Shown here: piece after piece, positions 23,466-35,258 of the stretch
Position numbering within the stretch: the stretch's first letter is position 1
Layout: each line of letters starts with the position of its first letter
Source of the DNA: Hypsibius dujardini
Lineage: Eukaryota > Tardigrada > Eutardigrada > Parachela > Hypsibiidae
Length of the DNA stretch: 55,404 nucleotides
Assembly (NCBI GenBank): GCA_001579985.1
Contig: LRSR01005653.1
Coordinates: 1 to 55,404 of the forward strand
Reading direction: 5' to 3'
The notes under the pieces: generated by a model
Told to the model about the DNA's origin: nothing
Databases searched by the model: none
Seen by the model: only the letters and a program-made list of their open reading frames with translations
Translations under genes and position numbers: made by a program

Positions 23466-24902
23466 TTAGTAAATCTGACCACTCGGGACAATCGTCAGTT
23501 CTGTGATGACGACGTGTGAAGGCGACCCGACCACGTAAAGCACAGCATCGGAGATGTCTTTACACTCCAGCGCCAAGGCATCCAGAAAAGTCCCCTTGAT
23601 ATTCTCCCCAAGGGCTTCCTTATACTGTTCGACTACCCGGGACGACACTAGTCCGGGACTAAGGCTCTGAAAAGTAAGAAAACAAAGCAAAAAGTTCGAT
23701 TTGTACTCATCGTTATATTATAAAACTATAAATGACTTACCGTAACACGAATTTTGCTCTTCTTTTTGGCCAACTCGGTATAGAGGTTCTTAGTCATTGC
23801 GGTGATCATATGTTTTGCTCCAGAATAAAATCCAATCCCGTCCATTGAAAGCGCCGTATTGGTATGGCCAGCGATACTATAAAACAGAACGTCCAAATAT
23901 TTTCGTTCAATTTTCTTATTAAATGTATTTCTGTTGAAAAAAATTGCCAAAAACTCGTTTTTAAAATTAAAATCTGCATCACAGCTCATCACCTGTTGAT
24001 GTTAATAATGTGCCCGTCCTCAATTCCGTCCTTCTCCAAAAGTTTCAGGGTCTCTCGAGTGCAGATTGAAGTAGCCAGAACATTCAACTATAAACATGAT
24101 TTATATCTTTACTTTACAAAAGCTCTTACAGAAGCTCAGCAATGCGTCAATGGTTTAGACCGGACTACCGTACAAGTTCTCATACTTTGCGTACGGCACA
24201 ATCCTTTTTCAAACCAACGTTCAATTCAATTCACTTTCACTAGTTTGGTAAGAACGGCTCACGCTCATGGGTTGTTCAGAGCCGACCCTATTACGCAGTA
24301 CACATCACACACAGTGTCACAAACTGGCGACTGTTGCACATTCTCAAACTTTCCCTCTTTTTTACTTCAAATTTAAGCATTCTTGTGTCTGGAATGGCTA
24401 ACCCCCAATGCAATCGCAAGTTTTCAGTCGCTGTGAAGTACGCAAAATATGAGGAATTCTACTGCATTCCGTAATTACCCGAAACATGTGCTGCCAATCT
24501 TCGGTTGACTGACTCTCCAAGCTGCCCATTTTTCCACCGCCGGCATTGTTCACCAGAATATCTACATGACCCCATTTGGTTTGAATCTCATGGAACAAGG
24601 CCGAAATTTCTTCCTCCTTTTCCAGGTCAGTTTTCACAGGGAAAATCTTTCCAGAACCCGGCGGCAGTTTTTCACCCAGCTCCTGCACGAAACAGTTTCA
24701 TGTTCACGTCCAAAAAGGCAATCATACATTTAGCTGTTGCAAGTTCCTTTTCATTTTCGTTCATTTTTACCTCGAGTGTCGAGGGATTCCGAGCGCATCC
24801 AATAACGTTAACTCCAGCTCGAGCAAGACCTTCCGCAATGGCGAATCCAATCCCAGCCGATGCTCCCGTTACCAGCGCATGCTTGCCTCTCCATCGCTCC
24901 AT
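23466..24902 (-). CDS. SDR3: DHRS11-like short-chain dehydrogenase/reductase
   Basis: Exons: 24771-24902, 24479-24682, 23993-24087, 23741-23876, 23466-23666 (132+204+95+136+201 nt; 255 aa). Motifs: TGASAGIGFAIAEGLARAG, HVDILVNNAGGG, CTRETLKLLEKDG, NSIAGH, FYSGAKHM (YSGAK), SLSPGLVSSR and HVVITELTIVPSGQIY. All catalytic residues are present and junctions are GT-AG. It is the close paralogue of SDR5 in the duplicated block, with nearly the same protein. Intron 2 contains an inverted-repeat segment (24178-24455) that lies in the opposite orientation in SDR5. Confidence 0.9.
24178..24455. repeat. Intronic inverted-repeat-bounded segment, orientation 1
   Basis: The ends read ctcatactttgcgtacg and cgcaaaatatgagg, i.e. 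inverted repeats. The interior is the reverse complement of 31850-32093 in the SDR5 intron. Confidence 0.65.
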
Positions 24903-25200
24903 TTTGTATATTTGTTTTGTTCCAATGCAAAAATGTAGTAGAACTGAAACCAATTTCACACTCTGATGCCGTGTGGTGGAGAAATCACAAAGAGGTAAAA
25001 ATTTGCCACTCTGGTTCAAATTGAACTATGAAAGTTCCTATCACGACTGAGCTGAAAAAAGAGTGTTGAAATTGTTACTCTTGACATTCTGCTGTGACCG
25101 CAAATCCTTAGATATGTGCGAAGTACTAATCGTGGCGGTGTTTGCTTGCGGTCCAAGGTTTGCGATAATTTCTGTCGCGCCGAAAATGTCTCGTCAGGAA

Positions 25201-25936
25201 GTAAAAGTTCATGGCTACAAAGGTTTAGGTACGGGCGACTTTGTACGCCGCCTTAAAAATTCAAAGCGAAGGTTGCAGATCATATCACGTAGCATGCCGT
25301 AGCACCACATAGCAGCACTAAAATGTAATTTTTGAAAAGTGAAAACATTATTCAAGAGACCGAGACAACCATGGTCACACAATTTAAGAGCTAGACACAA
25401 ACGCGGCCAGAGCCAGAGATTCAGGACCAGGCCACAGACACGGGCAAGGTGATTGACCCCTGACAGAATTTAAGACACAGATATGCGCATGAATCCAATT
25501 CAAGCCAGAATCGCTCAAAAAGTATGAAATTAATTCGACTGCTTCTTAAATATTGATAATTATAAAGCAGCTAAAATATTATTTTTGATGTTTGAGAACG
25601 CGAAGCGTGAGTAATAACTTGTGCACTTAGCTAGCATATTCTTGGTTCAGAAATCAACAATCAATAAGTAGTTTGATCTTAAGAAGAACGTTTTGCCGTT
25701 GTTCATCTACGCGAACAGATTTTTAAAAACGAACTCATTCATCTCTTTGATAAAACTGAACAACTTTTTTTTGTATTACTTGTATCGTCGCGCATTCATT
25801 TCTCCAAATCCGTTTTTAACTTGGGAGGTAGAAAGAGAGAGAGAGAAACAGAAAGTAGAATGTACTACTATATGTGTATAAATACGTAGGAAATGAAGGG
25901 ATGATGTTTATTTTTGGGAAGAACGTGACTTGGGGT
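25201..25936. other. Spacer between SDR3 and SDR4
   Basis: Contains the 60-bp repeat at 25782-25830 and a gagaga run; no gene seen. Confidence 0.5.
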
Positions 25937-27753
25937 TTAGTTCCCAGGAACAATGGTCAGCTCGGAGACGGTGACGTGCGACGGGGTGCTCAATACGTAA
26001 AGTGCCGCATCTGCAACATCCTTGGCCTCGAGTCCGTTTCCGGATTGAAAAAAGTGGCCCGAGTTAGAATCCTTCTTCATTTCCGCGACGAGCGGGGTGT
26101 TGACCATTCCGGGACTCAGGCTCTAACCGAAAAAACATTTTAATTAAAGCCGAAATAAAATGCGACTCCACCCATGGGCGGAGTCACATATATAGCTAAT
26201 ATATATATATATATAACTTCAGGCTATTCCATCCCAAAATAAATTTCAATCGATGGGCATCAGCCAATTGTTTTTCTGGGCTCTTGGGGCGGGGCTTGGA
26301 CCAATTCTTGAAAAAGTTTAAGTTACATTATTTAGACCTCTCCGAAAAATACCCAAAGCTCCGCCCCTGATTTCCGATCGATGTGTTCGCAACTGCGACT
26401 TGATTGGAAATTGGATTTCAAATGGAATAGTTTCAACAAAGGTTTCTTGCAATGTATTTAGACATAGATTCCCACTATGTAATTGGCTATTATTGTGAAG
26501 GTGATGTGACTCAAATTTACGTCTATTAAATTATAGTCAAACTTGTGGTTGAAATTTACTTTTAGTTTTTTAAACCTAAAGGTTCGCCGTACCGTAACAC
26601 GAATTTTGCTCTTTTTTGCCGCCAGTTCCGTGGTCAGCGCCTTGGTCAAGGCGGTGATCATGTGTTTTGTTCCGGCGTAAAAGTTCAGACCGATGTTCAC
26701 GGGAGTATTGGCGTGCCCAGCAATGCTAAATAAAACAAACAAAAATTATCATTGGAACAGCAAGTTTAATTCACAGTTATACAAATTATCATGCCGTCTC
26801 CCCTTACCTGTTGATATTGATGATATGACCCTCCTCGATTCCGTCCCTTTCCATTAACTTAAGATACTCTCGGGTGCAAATTGTTGTAGCTAGAACGTTT
26901 AGCTACGAGTAAAAGAAATTAAATTATTTTGCCTGTTTCGTGGATCCAATTTTAAGTAAAAAAATTGTTAAAATAATAAAAATACTAAGGATACCATAGT
27001 CATTATCTCCTTTTATTTCTTTTTTTCGTCCGTCACGCAGCGAATACTTCTTGAGTTTAAAAATTAACAGATATCGCGATCGAGCTCAATGCCTTCAAAT
27101 CACAAGTAAAGAAGAAGCATTTAACACACTCTATCTCACTTCAAATGAAATTACGAATAATTATCGGAAAAATGTGCTTGTGGTTTAAATTTAAAAGCAA
27201 ACTCATTTAGCATTAGTAGGAAACAAAATTTACTTACTCATAATCGAGCATTAACTGAATAAATAAAAATACATCTTTTTTAAAATATATTTTGATTATA
27301 ATTATAACTAATAATCAGGTATTTAATATAACTCACATTAAACATGGTCTGCCAGCCCTTAGTCTCCCCATCCACCAAATTGCCCAGCACTCCGGTGCCG
27401 GCATTATTGATCAGAATATCGACGTGTCCCATCCGGTTGCCGATTTCCGTGAAGAGCTTCAGGATGTCACCCTCCTTCGTTAAATCACTCCGGACGGGCG
27501 TCACCTTGCCGGCATTCTCCGGCAATTTACCATTCAGCGCCTGCCAAACGCTAAATTAATTTTCGACAACACACAACACAATAGAATGGATCAGTAATTA
27601 CATTAGGCGTACCTCCAGGGGCGTTGGATTACGCGCGCATCCGATCACATTCACTCCCGCCTCCAGCAGACCCACGGCAATCGCGTACCCAATTCCCGTG
27701 GAAGCACCCGTCACCAGGGCTGTCTTGCCTTTCCATCGCTCAATACCGGTCAT
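25937..27753 (-). CDS. SDR4: DHRS11-like short-chain dehydrogenase/reductase
   Basis: Exons: 27613-27753, 27337-27540, 26808-26902, 26593-26725, 25937-26122 (141+204+95+133+186 nt; 252 aa). The start MTGIERWKGK is three residues longer than its neighbours. Motifs: TGASTGIGYAIAVGLLEAG, HVDILINNAG, CTREYLKLMERDG, NSIAGH, FYAGTKHM (YAGTK), SLSPGMVNTPLV and a shorter end VSELTIVPGN. All junctions are GT-AG and no disruption is seen. Residues HFF in exon 5 and the Pro-Leu turn link it to SDR1/SDR2. Intron 4 contains a GC-box foldback (26215-26440). Confidence 0.9.
26215..26440. repeat. Foldback element with GGGGCGG/CCGCCCC core in SDR4 intron 4
   Basis: The outer arms (ctattccatcccaaaataaa and aaatggaatag) and inner arms (cttggggcggggcttgg, aaagctccgcccct) are inverted. 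Same family as 18030 and 52300. Confidence 0.55.
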
Positions 27754-29428
27754 GTCTTGAATTAAAATAGATTATTATTATTATTTCAAACGAAATTAAT
27801 TAGATTCCGTATAAATTCTGATACAGAGGTGTAAAGATAAAACTTTTGATGAAGGCTGAAAAACGATAGTCCAGCTCGTTAGGAGTGGAGAGAAAGATCC
27901 CGATGTCACTGCTTTTATTATATTTGCAGTCTATTTACAATGTAAGCTTGTGGTTCTCTTCACAATCAATAGTCTCTCAGCCTCTCTCTCTCTCTCTCTC
28001 TCCTTGACAGCAGGGTTTCCTATTTAAAGGCTGATCTCCCGGTATAATTGTTGCGCTCGGTTCTTGCCAGGTCAGAGCTCGCACACGCTGCGCATCGATG
28101 AGGGACTATCAATGTGACAGGCAGAATTGGGCAGGGGGAACATTTGGAATGATAGTGCAATTATAATTGTCCTCGTAGGAGGGGCACGGTCGATATTCCC
28201 ATGCGACTGTCATATGCATGTGCAGGGTCTTCCACTGCGAACCCTCTTCCGCAGATGTAGCCTGTAGGTGAAAAGACAGCAGCGGGTAAAAAAGGTAGAA
28301 ACGGGTCCTGCCGGCATTCGTGGCAAACAGCGGGAGTTGGTTACGCCCAAAGCGCGGGGAAATTACAGGGTCCACCATGAACATTTACTTAACTTGCCAT
28401 CTCATAAGCTGAAAACGCAAAAGCCAACTTACTAAGCGAACAAAAGTAGTGTACCGGATGCGGGAATGCTTTTGGCACGGGCCTTCGCAGGCCCTCGCCT
28501 GAACTGTGTGTGTGCTATTGACAAAATATTATCTGCATTGGAAAACCCACTTTGATGGAGTTCCAGTTGGAGTTCCAGTTATACAATTCCAGTTGAATAG
28601 TATTGGATATTACCGCTACGGCCCTCACTTTAGAATTTTCCTATGGACCCACCCCCTGAGTCCCAACCCTGTGATGAGCCGCATTGGTTCTAGCATTAAT
28701 GCCTTGCTCCGAGTACTGGTCATCTGTTCTGGTGTCGGTTGCGGCCTGGTATCGTGTGTGTGTGTTCATCAGGGACCTATCTAGGTCGCCATCCTAGTCT
28801 TCCCGAGGATCACCGGATTAAGTCAAGGACTGTTTGTGGATCATCACCCTTGCAGACGACCTTGCCGGGCTGACTCAAGGCTCACGCCGTCATCCAACCT
28901 GCGAATTTCCCTTTGATCCTTCTGCTTATCAAACCCCGAAGACTCTTTGGCTGATGCGTTGGCTGAAGACTTGGCTGATGCCACTTGGTTCTAAATGCAT
29001 GCTTGGTTATATGATCTTGTCGGAAAGTAGTTTATTGTCATGCAGAGGTCTGACTCCTCCCGTACGCGGGTTGTCACACCAGTTGTCGGACTAACCGTTT
29101 TGATGTCGTGTCATAGGGACTCGCGTTCGGGCACCGCAGGTCGTAACCCACAACAGCGCCCTCACTATGCTACTTCAAATGCAAACCCAGAAAGCCCACT
29201 GAAATGCCGTTAGATTGACTAGCTATAGCAATTTATTTCCAAATTATTTTTAGTTCTAAAAAAAGTTGTCTCTCAAATTGTTCCTGATGTCAACTAAATG
29301 CACCGATACTTAAAGAAACAATAATGCAGGAGTTAAACTCGCAAAAGCACTGTCAGCGGGTGAGCTCCCATATCCTCAGTTTAAATGTCGTCTTCTACTA
29401 TTGAGCTGCAATTCTTGCCAAATTTATA
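27754..29428. other. Spacer between SDR4 and SDR5, mostly featureless
   Basis: Contains a (CT)n run at about 27978-28003. One possible minus-strand terminal exon lies at 28109-28261 (listed separately). 29046 onward is the start of segmental duplication copy 2. No other gene seen. Confidence 0.5.
28109..28261 (-). CDS. Possible terminal exon of an unrecognised gene
   Basis: After a good acceptor (gctgtcttttcacctacag) a 50-codon frame reads ATSAEEGSQWKTLHMHMTVA and then WEYRPCPSYEDNYNCTIIPN, with three Cys overall, ending at a stop at 28109. An upstream coding piece MFMVDPVISPRFG (about 28344-28382) has a donor but its phase does not join. Weak evidence. Confidence 0.2.
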   Translation of the reverse strand, partial: ATSAEEGSQWKTLHMHMTVAWEYRPCPSYEDNYNCTIIPNVPPAQFCLSH

Positions 29429-30780
29429 CGAGGGGCAAACTGAAAGTAATGTCACCCCCCTTTTTAAAATGAGCTTAGAGCAGGTATTGAAATTCTGCTC
29501 ATACAGAAAGACAGAGGAGAGACAGACGACCTAGATAAAAAATAAGTAGGGCAGCGAGTGGCAGGAGAGAGGCGAGACAGACGAGCGGGCACAGGCTACT
29601 TTCAGCAGCTCACTTTATTCACGAGCCTCACCATAGTTAAATGCACTTCTGCTCTTCGAGCATCTGTCTTCCATGACTTTAAAAATGGCCTCACACCTAG
29701 CCAATGCCTAGTCCGCCTGCAGAAAACTTTCGCAGGAGAATCTATTCCATCCAAACGCACCATTCAGCGGTAGTTTTCTGATCTGCGTGCTGGGAGAAGC
29801 GTGCTGGAAGATTTACCTCGCACTGGAAGACGCCCGACAGCTGTAACTCCTGAAAAAAGTATTGCCGTCCGTGATTTCGTTATAGCTCATCCCCATGCTT
29901 CATACGCCCAGATACGCCATGCCGTGGACATCGGTTCGTCACAGTGTACAGCCATTTTGAAGTGGGAGTTGAGCATGAAAAAAATCTGCTCTTGATGGGT
30001 CCCTCACACGCTCACGGCGGACCAAAAGCAAGCCCGGTTAGTTTTCTGCCAAAATTTAATCAACGACTTCGGCGGAGAGGACAAACGACGGTTGAAAGAG
30101 ATCGTAACAGGTGATGAGATGTAGGGGTATTACTATGATCCGCTTACAAAACGTCAATCGATGGAATGGGTCAAGAAAACAGATCCAAGGCCACTGAAAG
30201 TGCGACGTTCTCGAAGCGTGCGCAAGACTATCTTCATTGTTTTCTTTAATTCTTCCGGAGTGGTCTCCATTTCGAAGCTCGTTCCCACACCAGGCAGGAG
30301 GACCATCAATGCTGCTTATTACGTGAAAACCTGCTTGAAGAAGCTCGTGCGGAAACTGAGAAAAAAAAACGAGGAAAGACTGGACTTCGAGGCCTGCAAC
30401 TGCACCACGATAACGCCAGCAGCCACACCTGCAGCTTGACCACCGATTTTCTGCAGCAAGAAGGGCTCAAACTTTTGCCGCACCCCCCGTACTCGCCCGA
30501 CCTCTCACCATGTGATTTTTATTTATTTCCTAAACTGAAAGAATGTTTGCGTGGGAAGCTGTTCGACACGGAAAAGGAACTCGATGCAGCCGTGCACTGC
30601 CGCCTCCAGGAGCTCTCCAAGAATGGATTTTCACCCGTCTTTCGAGCTTGGCTTTCACGATGTGAAAAGTTCATTCAGTTTGGAGGGGACTACTTCGAAG
30701 GAAGATGAAATAAATTTGCAATTAGTAATTACCAGTAATTTTTAAAAAATGGGGTGACATTACTTTCAGTTTGCCCCTCG
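29429..30780 (+). mobile_element. Full-length but inactive mariner element
   Basis: 1352 bp bounded by perfect 30-bp inverted repeats starting CGAGGGGCAAACTGAAAGTA and duplicated TA (29427-29428, 30781-30782). The paralogous locus at 23266 shows the uninterrupted site, proving the insertion boundaries. The transposase frame shows the helix-turn-helix region (KRTIQR, DLPRTGRRP) and a DD34D catalytic triad: D in TGDE at 30112, D in HHDN at 30409, D in PCD at 30514, with PPYSPDLSPCDFYLFPKLK. It is broken by a TAG at 29771, TGA at 29993, TAG at 30122 and a frameshift near the poly-A run at 30358-30369, so it cannot make transposase. Confidence 0.95.
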
Positions 30781-30980
30781 TATTACTGTACTTAAAAGGT
30801 ATTAAGTAATCCACACCTTCTGTAGCTCTCAACCCTGTCGTTTTTATCCTGATTTTTCTTGGTGAAATTAATCGAAAGAAACGGAGCTTGCCTCCGTCAA
30901 ACTTCGTCCTCTTAATTGCAATGCATTGTGATTATAGCTACAGCAGAGGTTTGCTATGACCGTTTATCAAAGTATCTGGA

Positions 30981-32797
30981 TTAGTAAATCTGACCACTCG
31001 GAACAATCGTCAGTTCTGTGATGACGACGTGTGGAGGCGACCCGACCACGTAAAGAACAGCATCGGAGATGTCTTTACACTCCAGCAGCACGGCATCCAG
31101 AGCAGTCCCCTTGACGTTCTCCCCAAGGGCTTCCTTGTACTGCTTGACTACCCGAGAAGATACGATTCCGGGACTGATACTCTGGAAAAGAAGGAAAACA
31201 CAGCAGCGAGTTAGATTTTATTCATCATCGCTAAATAATAAAAATATCCATGACTTACCGTAACACGAATTTTACTTTTCTTTTTGGCCAACTCGGTATA
31301 GAGGTTCTTACTAATTGCGGTGATCATATGTTTGGCTCCAGAATAAAATCCAATCCCGTCTATTGTAAGGGCGGTATTGCTATGGCCAGCGACACTGTAA
31401 GACTACCTTCAGTTACTATTGAACTAATAAACTACCTTCAATTTTATTATAAAATGTATTTCTGTCGAAAAAATTGTTAGAAACACGCTTTTAAAATTAA
31501 AATCTTAGCTCATCACCTGTTGATGTTAATAATATGCCCGTCCTCGATCCCGTCCTTCTCCAGAAGTTTCAGGGTCTCTCGAGTGCAGATTGAAGTAGCC
31601 AGGACATTCAACTATAAACATGATAAACATGATTCATTTCTTTACTTTACAAAAGCTCTTTACAAAAGCTCAGCAAAGCGTCAATGGTTTGGACCGGACT
31701 ACAGTATAAGCCCTCATATTTTGCCTACGTCACATTGCCAATTTCAACTCCACTGCCTCATTCTTTCTCTGCTGCATTAAGCGGCTCCGACCCGTGGTAC
31801 AAAGCTGAACTGCTACTGGTAACTCAAAACGCTGCTCACAAAGACAGAAAACTTGCGATTGCATTGGGGATTAGCCATTCCAGACACAAGAATGCTTAAA
31901 TTTAAAGTAAAAAAGAGGGAAAGTTTGAGAATGTGCAACAGTCGGCAGTGTGTGACACTGTGTGATGTGCATTGCGTAATAGGGTCGGCTCTAAACAACC
32001 CATGAGCGTGAGCCGCTCATACCAAACGAGTGAATTGAATTGAATTGAACGCTGCCTTGAAAAAGACCTGTGACGTACGCAAAATATAAGGACTTAGAAG
32101 GGAAATTGTTTTTGTTTTTGGTCAAAATTCTTGCCGGGTCGCCGGCTATGTTAGTCCAAATCATTTTAATTTATACTCAAATTTCATTTATTCTGAAGAT
32201 TTGATGAGTTCTGTAAACTTTTGGCCATTCCCAAAAACTCAAAAATCACATGTGACGTCATCGTAGATTTCTTCTTCCGTTTGAATACAAAAACTATATT
32301 AAACAACGTTTTTGCAAAGATTTTTTACCGAAAACAAAAAGGCGAATTCCTTTTAACTGTATTCCGTAATTACCTGAAATATTTGCTGCCAATCTTCAGT
32401 TGACTGACTCTCCAAGCTGCCCATTTTTCCACCGCCAGCATTGTTCACCAGAATATCTACATGACCCCATTTGGTTTGAATCTCATGGAACAAGGCCGAA
32501 ATTTCTTCCTCCTTTTCCAGATCAGTTTTCACAGAGAAAATCTTTCCAGAACCCGGCGGCAGTTTTTCACCCAGCTCCTTCACGAAACAGTTTCATGTTC
32601 ACGTCCACAAAGGCAATCATACATATAGCTGTTGCAAGTCCCTATACATTTTCGTTCATTTTTACCTCGAGTGTCGAGGGATTCCGAGCGCATCCAATAA
32701 CGTTAACTCCGGCTCGAGCCAGGCCTTCCGCAATGGCGAATCCAATTCCAGCCGATGCTCCCGTTACCAGCGCATGCTTGCCTCTCCATCGCTCCAT
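30981..32797 (-). CDS. SDR5: DHRS11-like short-chain dehydrogenase/reductase
   Basis: Exons: 32666-32797, 32374-32577, 31517-31611, 31259-31394, 30981-31181 (132+204+95+136+201 nt; 255 aa). Paralogue of SDR3 with the same motif set: TGASAGIGFAIAEGLARAG, HVDILVNNAGGG, NSVAGH, FYSGAKHM, SISPGIVSSR and ending TIVPSGQIY. Differences cluster in exon 5 (KGTALDAVLLECKD against KGTFLDALALECKD). The exon 2 acceptor is aag rather than cag, still AG. No disabling change was found, and the mariner lies outside the gene, about 200 bp beyond its stop codon, so it could affect the 3' end but not the protein. Confidence 0.9.
31708..32093. repeat. Intronic inverted-repeat-bounded segment, orientation 2
   Basis: The ends ctcatattttgcctacg and cgtacgcaaaatataagg are inverted repeats. 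About 250 bp (31850-32093) is the reverse complement of the SDR3 intron segment, and about 90 bp near 31740-31840 is extra. Confidence 0.65.
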
Positions 32798-33090
32798 TTT
32801 GTATATTTGTTTTGTTCCGATGCAAAAATGTAGTAAAACTGAAACTAATTCCACACTGTGAGGCCGTGTGGTGTAAGAATTACAAAGAGGCAAAACTTCG
32901 CTACTCTGGTTCAAATTGAACTACGAAACTTCCTGTCACGACAAAGCTGAAAAGAGTTTTAACTTAAAATCTGCTGACACTTTGCCGTCACCGCGAATCC
33001 TTAGATATGTACGTAGTACTTAACGTGGCGATGTTTACTTGCGGTGCAAGGTCTGCGATAATTTGCCGTAAATGTTTTGTCAGGAGTTCA

Positions 33091-33924
33091 AGCCATAAGA
33101 GTTCCAGGCCACAGAAATTCGCGTTGCATAATCTTCTTTGCATTGTTAAGCTATCTTCATTATTGCTGCCAAGTATAGCAGCTGATGGCACCACCTGTGT
33201 ATGTGCGATTCGACAAGATGTTGTCAATGAAAATACATTTACTGGTAGACCAGGACAGACTGGTCGGATGTCTGATGATCGCCTCACCTCAGATGTGGTT
33301 CCTTATTTGGATTAGTCGCGTCACTTGCCAACTCATGATAAATAAATAATTCATGAATTTCACATAGCATTATGCTTTCCTTACCTCCAGAGCATGCATT
33401 CCTACTTCATAAGTTGGTAAAACTATTAGAAAAGAAATTAAAGCTAATATGCAATCCCAAATTTTTTACTTTTAGTTTTTTTAGTTTCTGAAAGAAAACT
33501 AGATTACTAGATGGTCTTACCACTAATGACTTAGCTAGAAACAAGTACTTCCACAAACAATTCAAAATTAGTCAGCTTTATTCTTTAAAAGTAAAGTAAA
33601 AAACTTCATCACTAAAGAGAGACTAAACAAAGTATCTTTAGTCACTAGTGACTAAACACAACTAAACAGATGCTAATGTGCAAATTATAAACTGAAACTG
33701 AATTTTTCTACAGCTTTTTTCCTCAGGCTAGTTCTTGTTGAGAGATATGGAAGCCAGAATACGTATTACAGAAAGAAGTAATAATATATAAGAAATATAA
33801 AGAAATCAAGAAATACGGAAGCGACTATTCCGCTAGACCTGCTAGCATGTTAAGAAATCTGTCTAGGTTGGGTAGTGGAATGAGGACCCGTTCAAATGTA
33901 AGTCCTCCATCGCAAGTTGTGGCC
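33091..33924. other. Spacer between SDR5 and SDR6
   Basis: AT-rich in its second half, no gene or transposon ends recognised. Confidence 0.4.
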
Positions 33925-35104
33925 TCATTTCATTTGGCCGTTTGGGACGATGGTCAGCTCGCTAATGACCACGTGTGAGGGCGCTCCCACAACGTAGAGT
34001 ACGGCATCGGAAATAACCTTGCAATGAAGGGATTTCATGGAAGTGAATTCCTCAGAGAATTTCATGGTCTTTGTGAGTTCTTCAACGGCCCGTGAAGCCA
34101 CCAATCCCGGACTGATACTCTACAGAAGCAGGATGATATCATTTCAACAGTCTTATTTCTCTCTTGTACACTATCGTAAAATAGCCCATCATAATTGTCA
34201 CACTGGGGATCGTAACGTGGCGCGAATTTTTCTCTTCTTCTGGACCAACTCGGTGTGTAAAGCCTTCGTCAAGGCAGTCAGCATGTGCTTCGTGCCGGAA
34301 CAGAAGTTGAATCCCGGGCCAATTACTGCGATATTTTCATGCCCAGCAACACTAAGGTGAATAACACCTATATAAATTATTATACGGTATACACTACAAC
34401 GTAAAAAAGCTAAACGACTGATTAGAACTCCACCGAGTAAGCTTAAAAATATCACAGAAATATTTTACAAACATTTTATGTCGAACTATGCTTGTTTAAT
34501 CTCCTCTACCTGTTAATGTTGATGATATTTGCCTCCTCGAAATGATTTTTCTCCAGCAGATTCAACGCTTCCCTCGTGCAGATGGCGGTTGATAGGACGT
34601 TCAGCTTCAGAACACAAATAGTGGAATTACTTTCAGATTTTGCGGCGATATTTTGAGGCGTTTTTTTCGAGCAAATTCTTACGTCAAGCCTCTTTCCCCA
34701 GTCCGCGGTGGACTGATGGGTCAGAGTGCCGTAATCTCCGCCGCCGGCATTGTTAACCAGAATATCAGCATGTCTGAATTTTGTCTGGATCTCTTTGAAA
34801 AGCGCCAGAATCTCCTCTTCGTTCTGCAAATCCGTTTTGAAGGGGTAAAATTTCCCGTGTTAGCTGGTAGTTTAGGTCTAAGCTCCAGCGAAGCATATGG
34901 CAGTAAATAAACAATCGGTCATGAAGAAATAGGTCCGTACATGCCAAGCCGTGGATGACGGGAAGAAATACCTCAAGAGTTGCTGGATTTCGTGCGCAGC
35001 CAGTGACATTCAACACCAACGTGGAGGAGACCCTCGGCAATGGTGAACCCAATCCCGGCGGAGGCGCCCGTCACCAGGGCGTATTTCCCTCTCCATTGTT
35101 CCAT
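33925..35104 (-). pseudogene. SDR6: DHRS11-like pseudogene
   Basis: All five exon equivalents are present: 34972-35104, 34683-34885, 34510-34604, 34216-34351, 33925-34119. Exon 1 is 133 nt (one extra base inside the segment matching AGVNVTGCARN), and exon 2 is 203 nt (one base missing before YPFKTDL); both shift the frame. The exon 2 acceptor AG is replaced (ctg before GAG). The exon 4 donor reads ACG|tt instead of ACG|gt. The catalytic Tyr is Cys (NFCSGTKHM). Other family features survive (TGASAGIGF, HADILVNNAGGG, SISPGLVASR, ELTIVPNGQ). Several independent lesions make a functional product very unlikely. Confidence 0.92.
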
Positions 35105-35258
35105 CTCGACTAGCCAGGTACGACTATGGAGTAACCTATATAATGTAAATCATATAGGCAGCAAAAACATTACGTAGCAACTGCTCAAGGTGCCACACGA
35201 ATACGATTGCTGCTCTGTGAACAGTTTTGCGTACCATGCGAACATGTAGAGTAAACTA

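Larger units (their letters stand above)
22881..25200. repeat. Segmental duplication, copy 1 (carries SDR3)
   Basis: Starts ggtctgactcctcccgtacg, as does 29046, and runs through SDR3 and its upstream region, matching 29046 to about 33090. Copy 2 carries a mariner insertion; copy 1 has the empty site at about 23266-23268. About 60 bp before copy 1 (22820-22879) recurs at 25782-25830. Confidence 0.85.
29046..33090. repeat. Segmental duplication, copy 2 (carries SDR5 and the mariner)
   Basis: Paralogous to 22881-25200; longer because of the 1352-bp transposon and extra intron sequence. Both flanks of SDR5 match those of SDR3. Confidence 0.85.
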
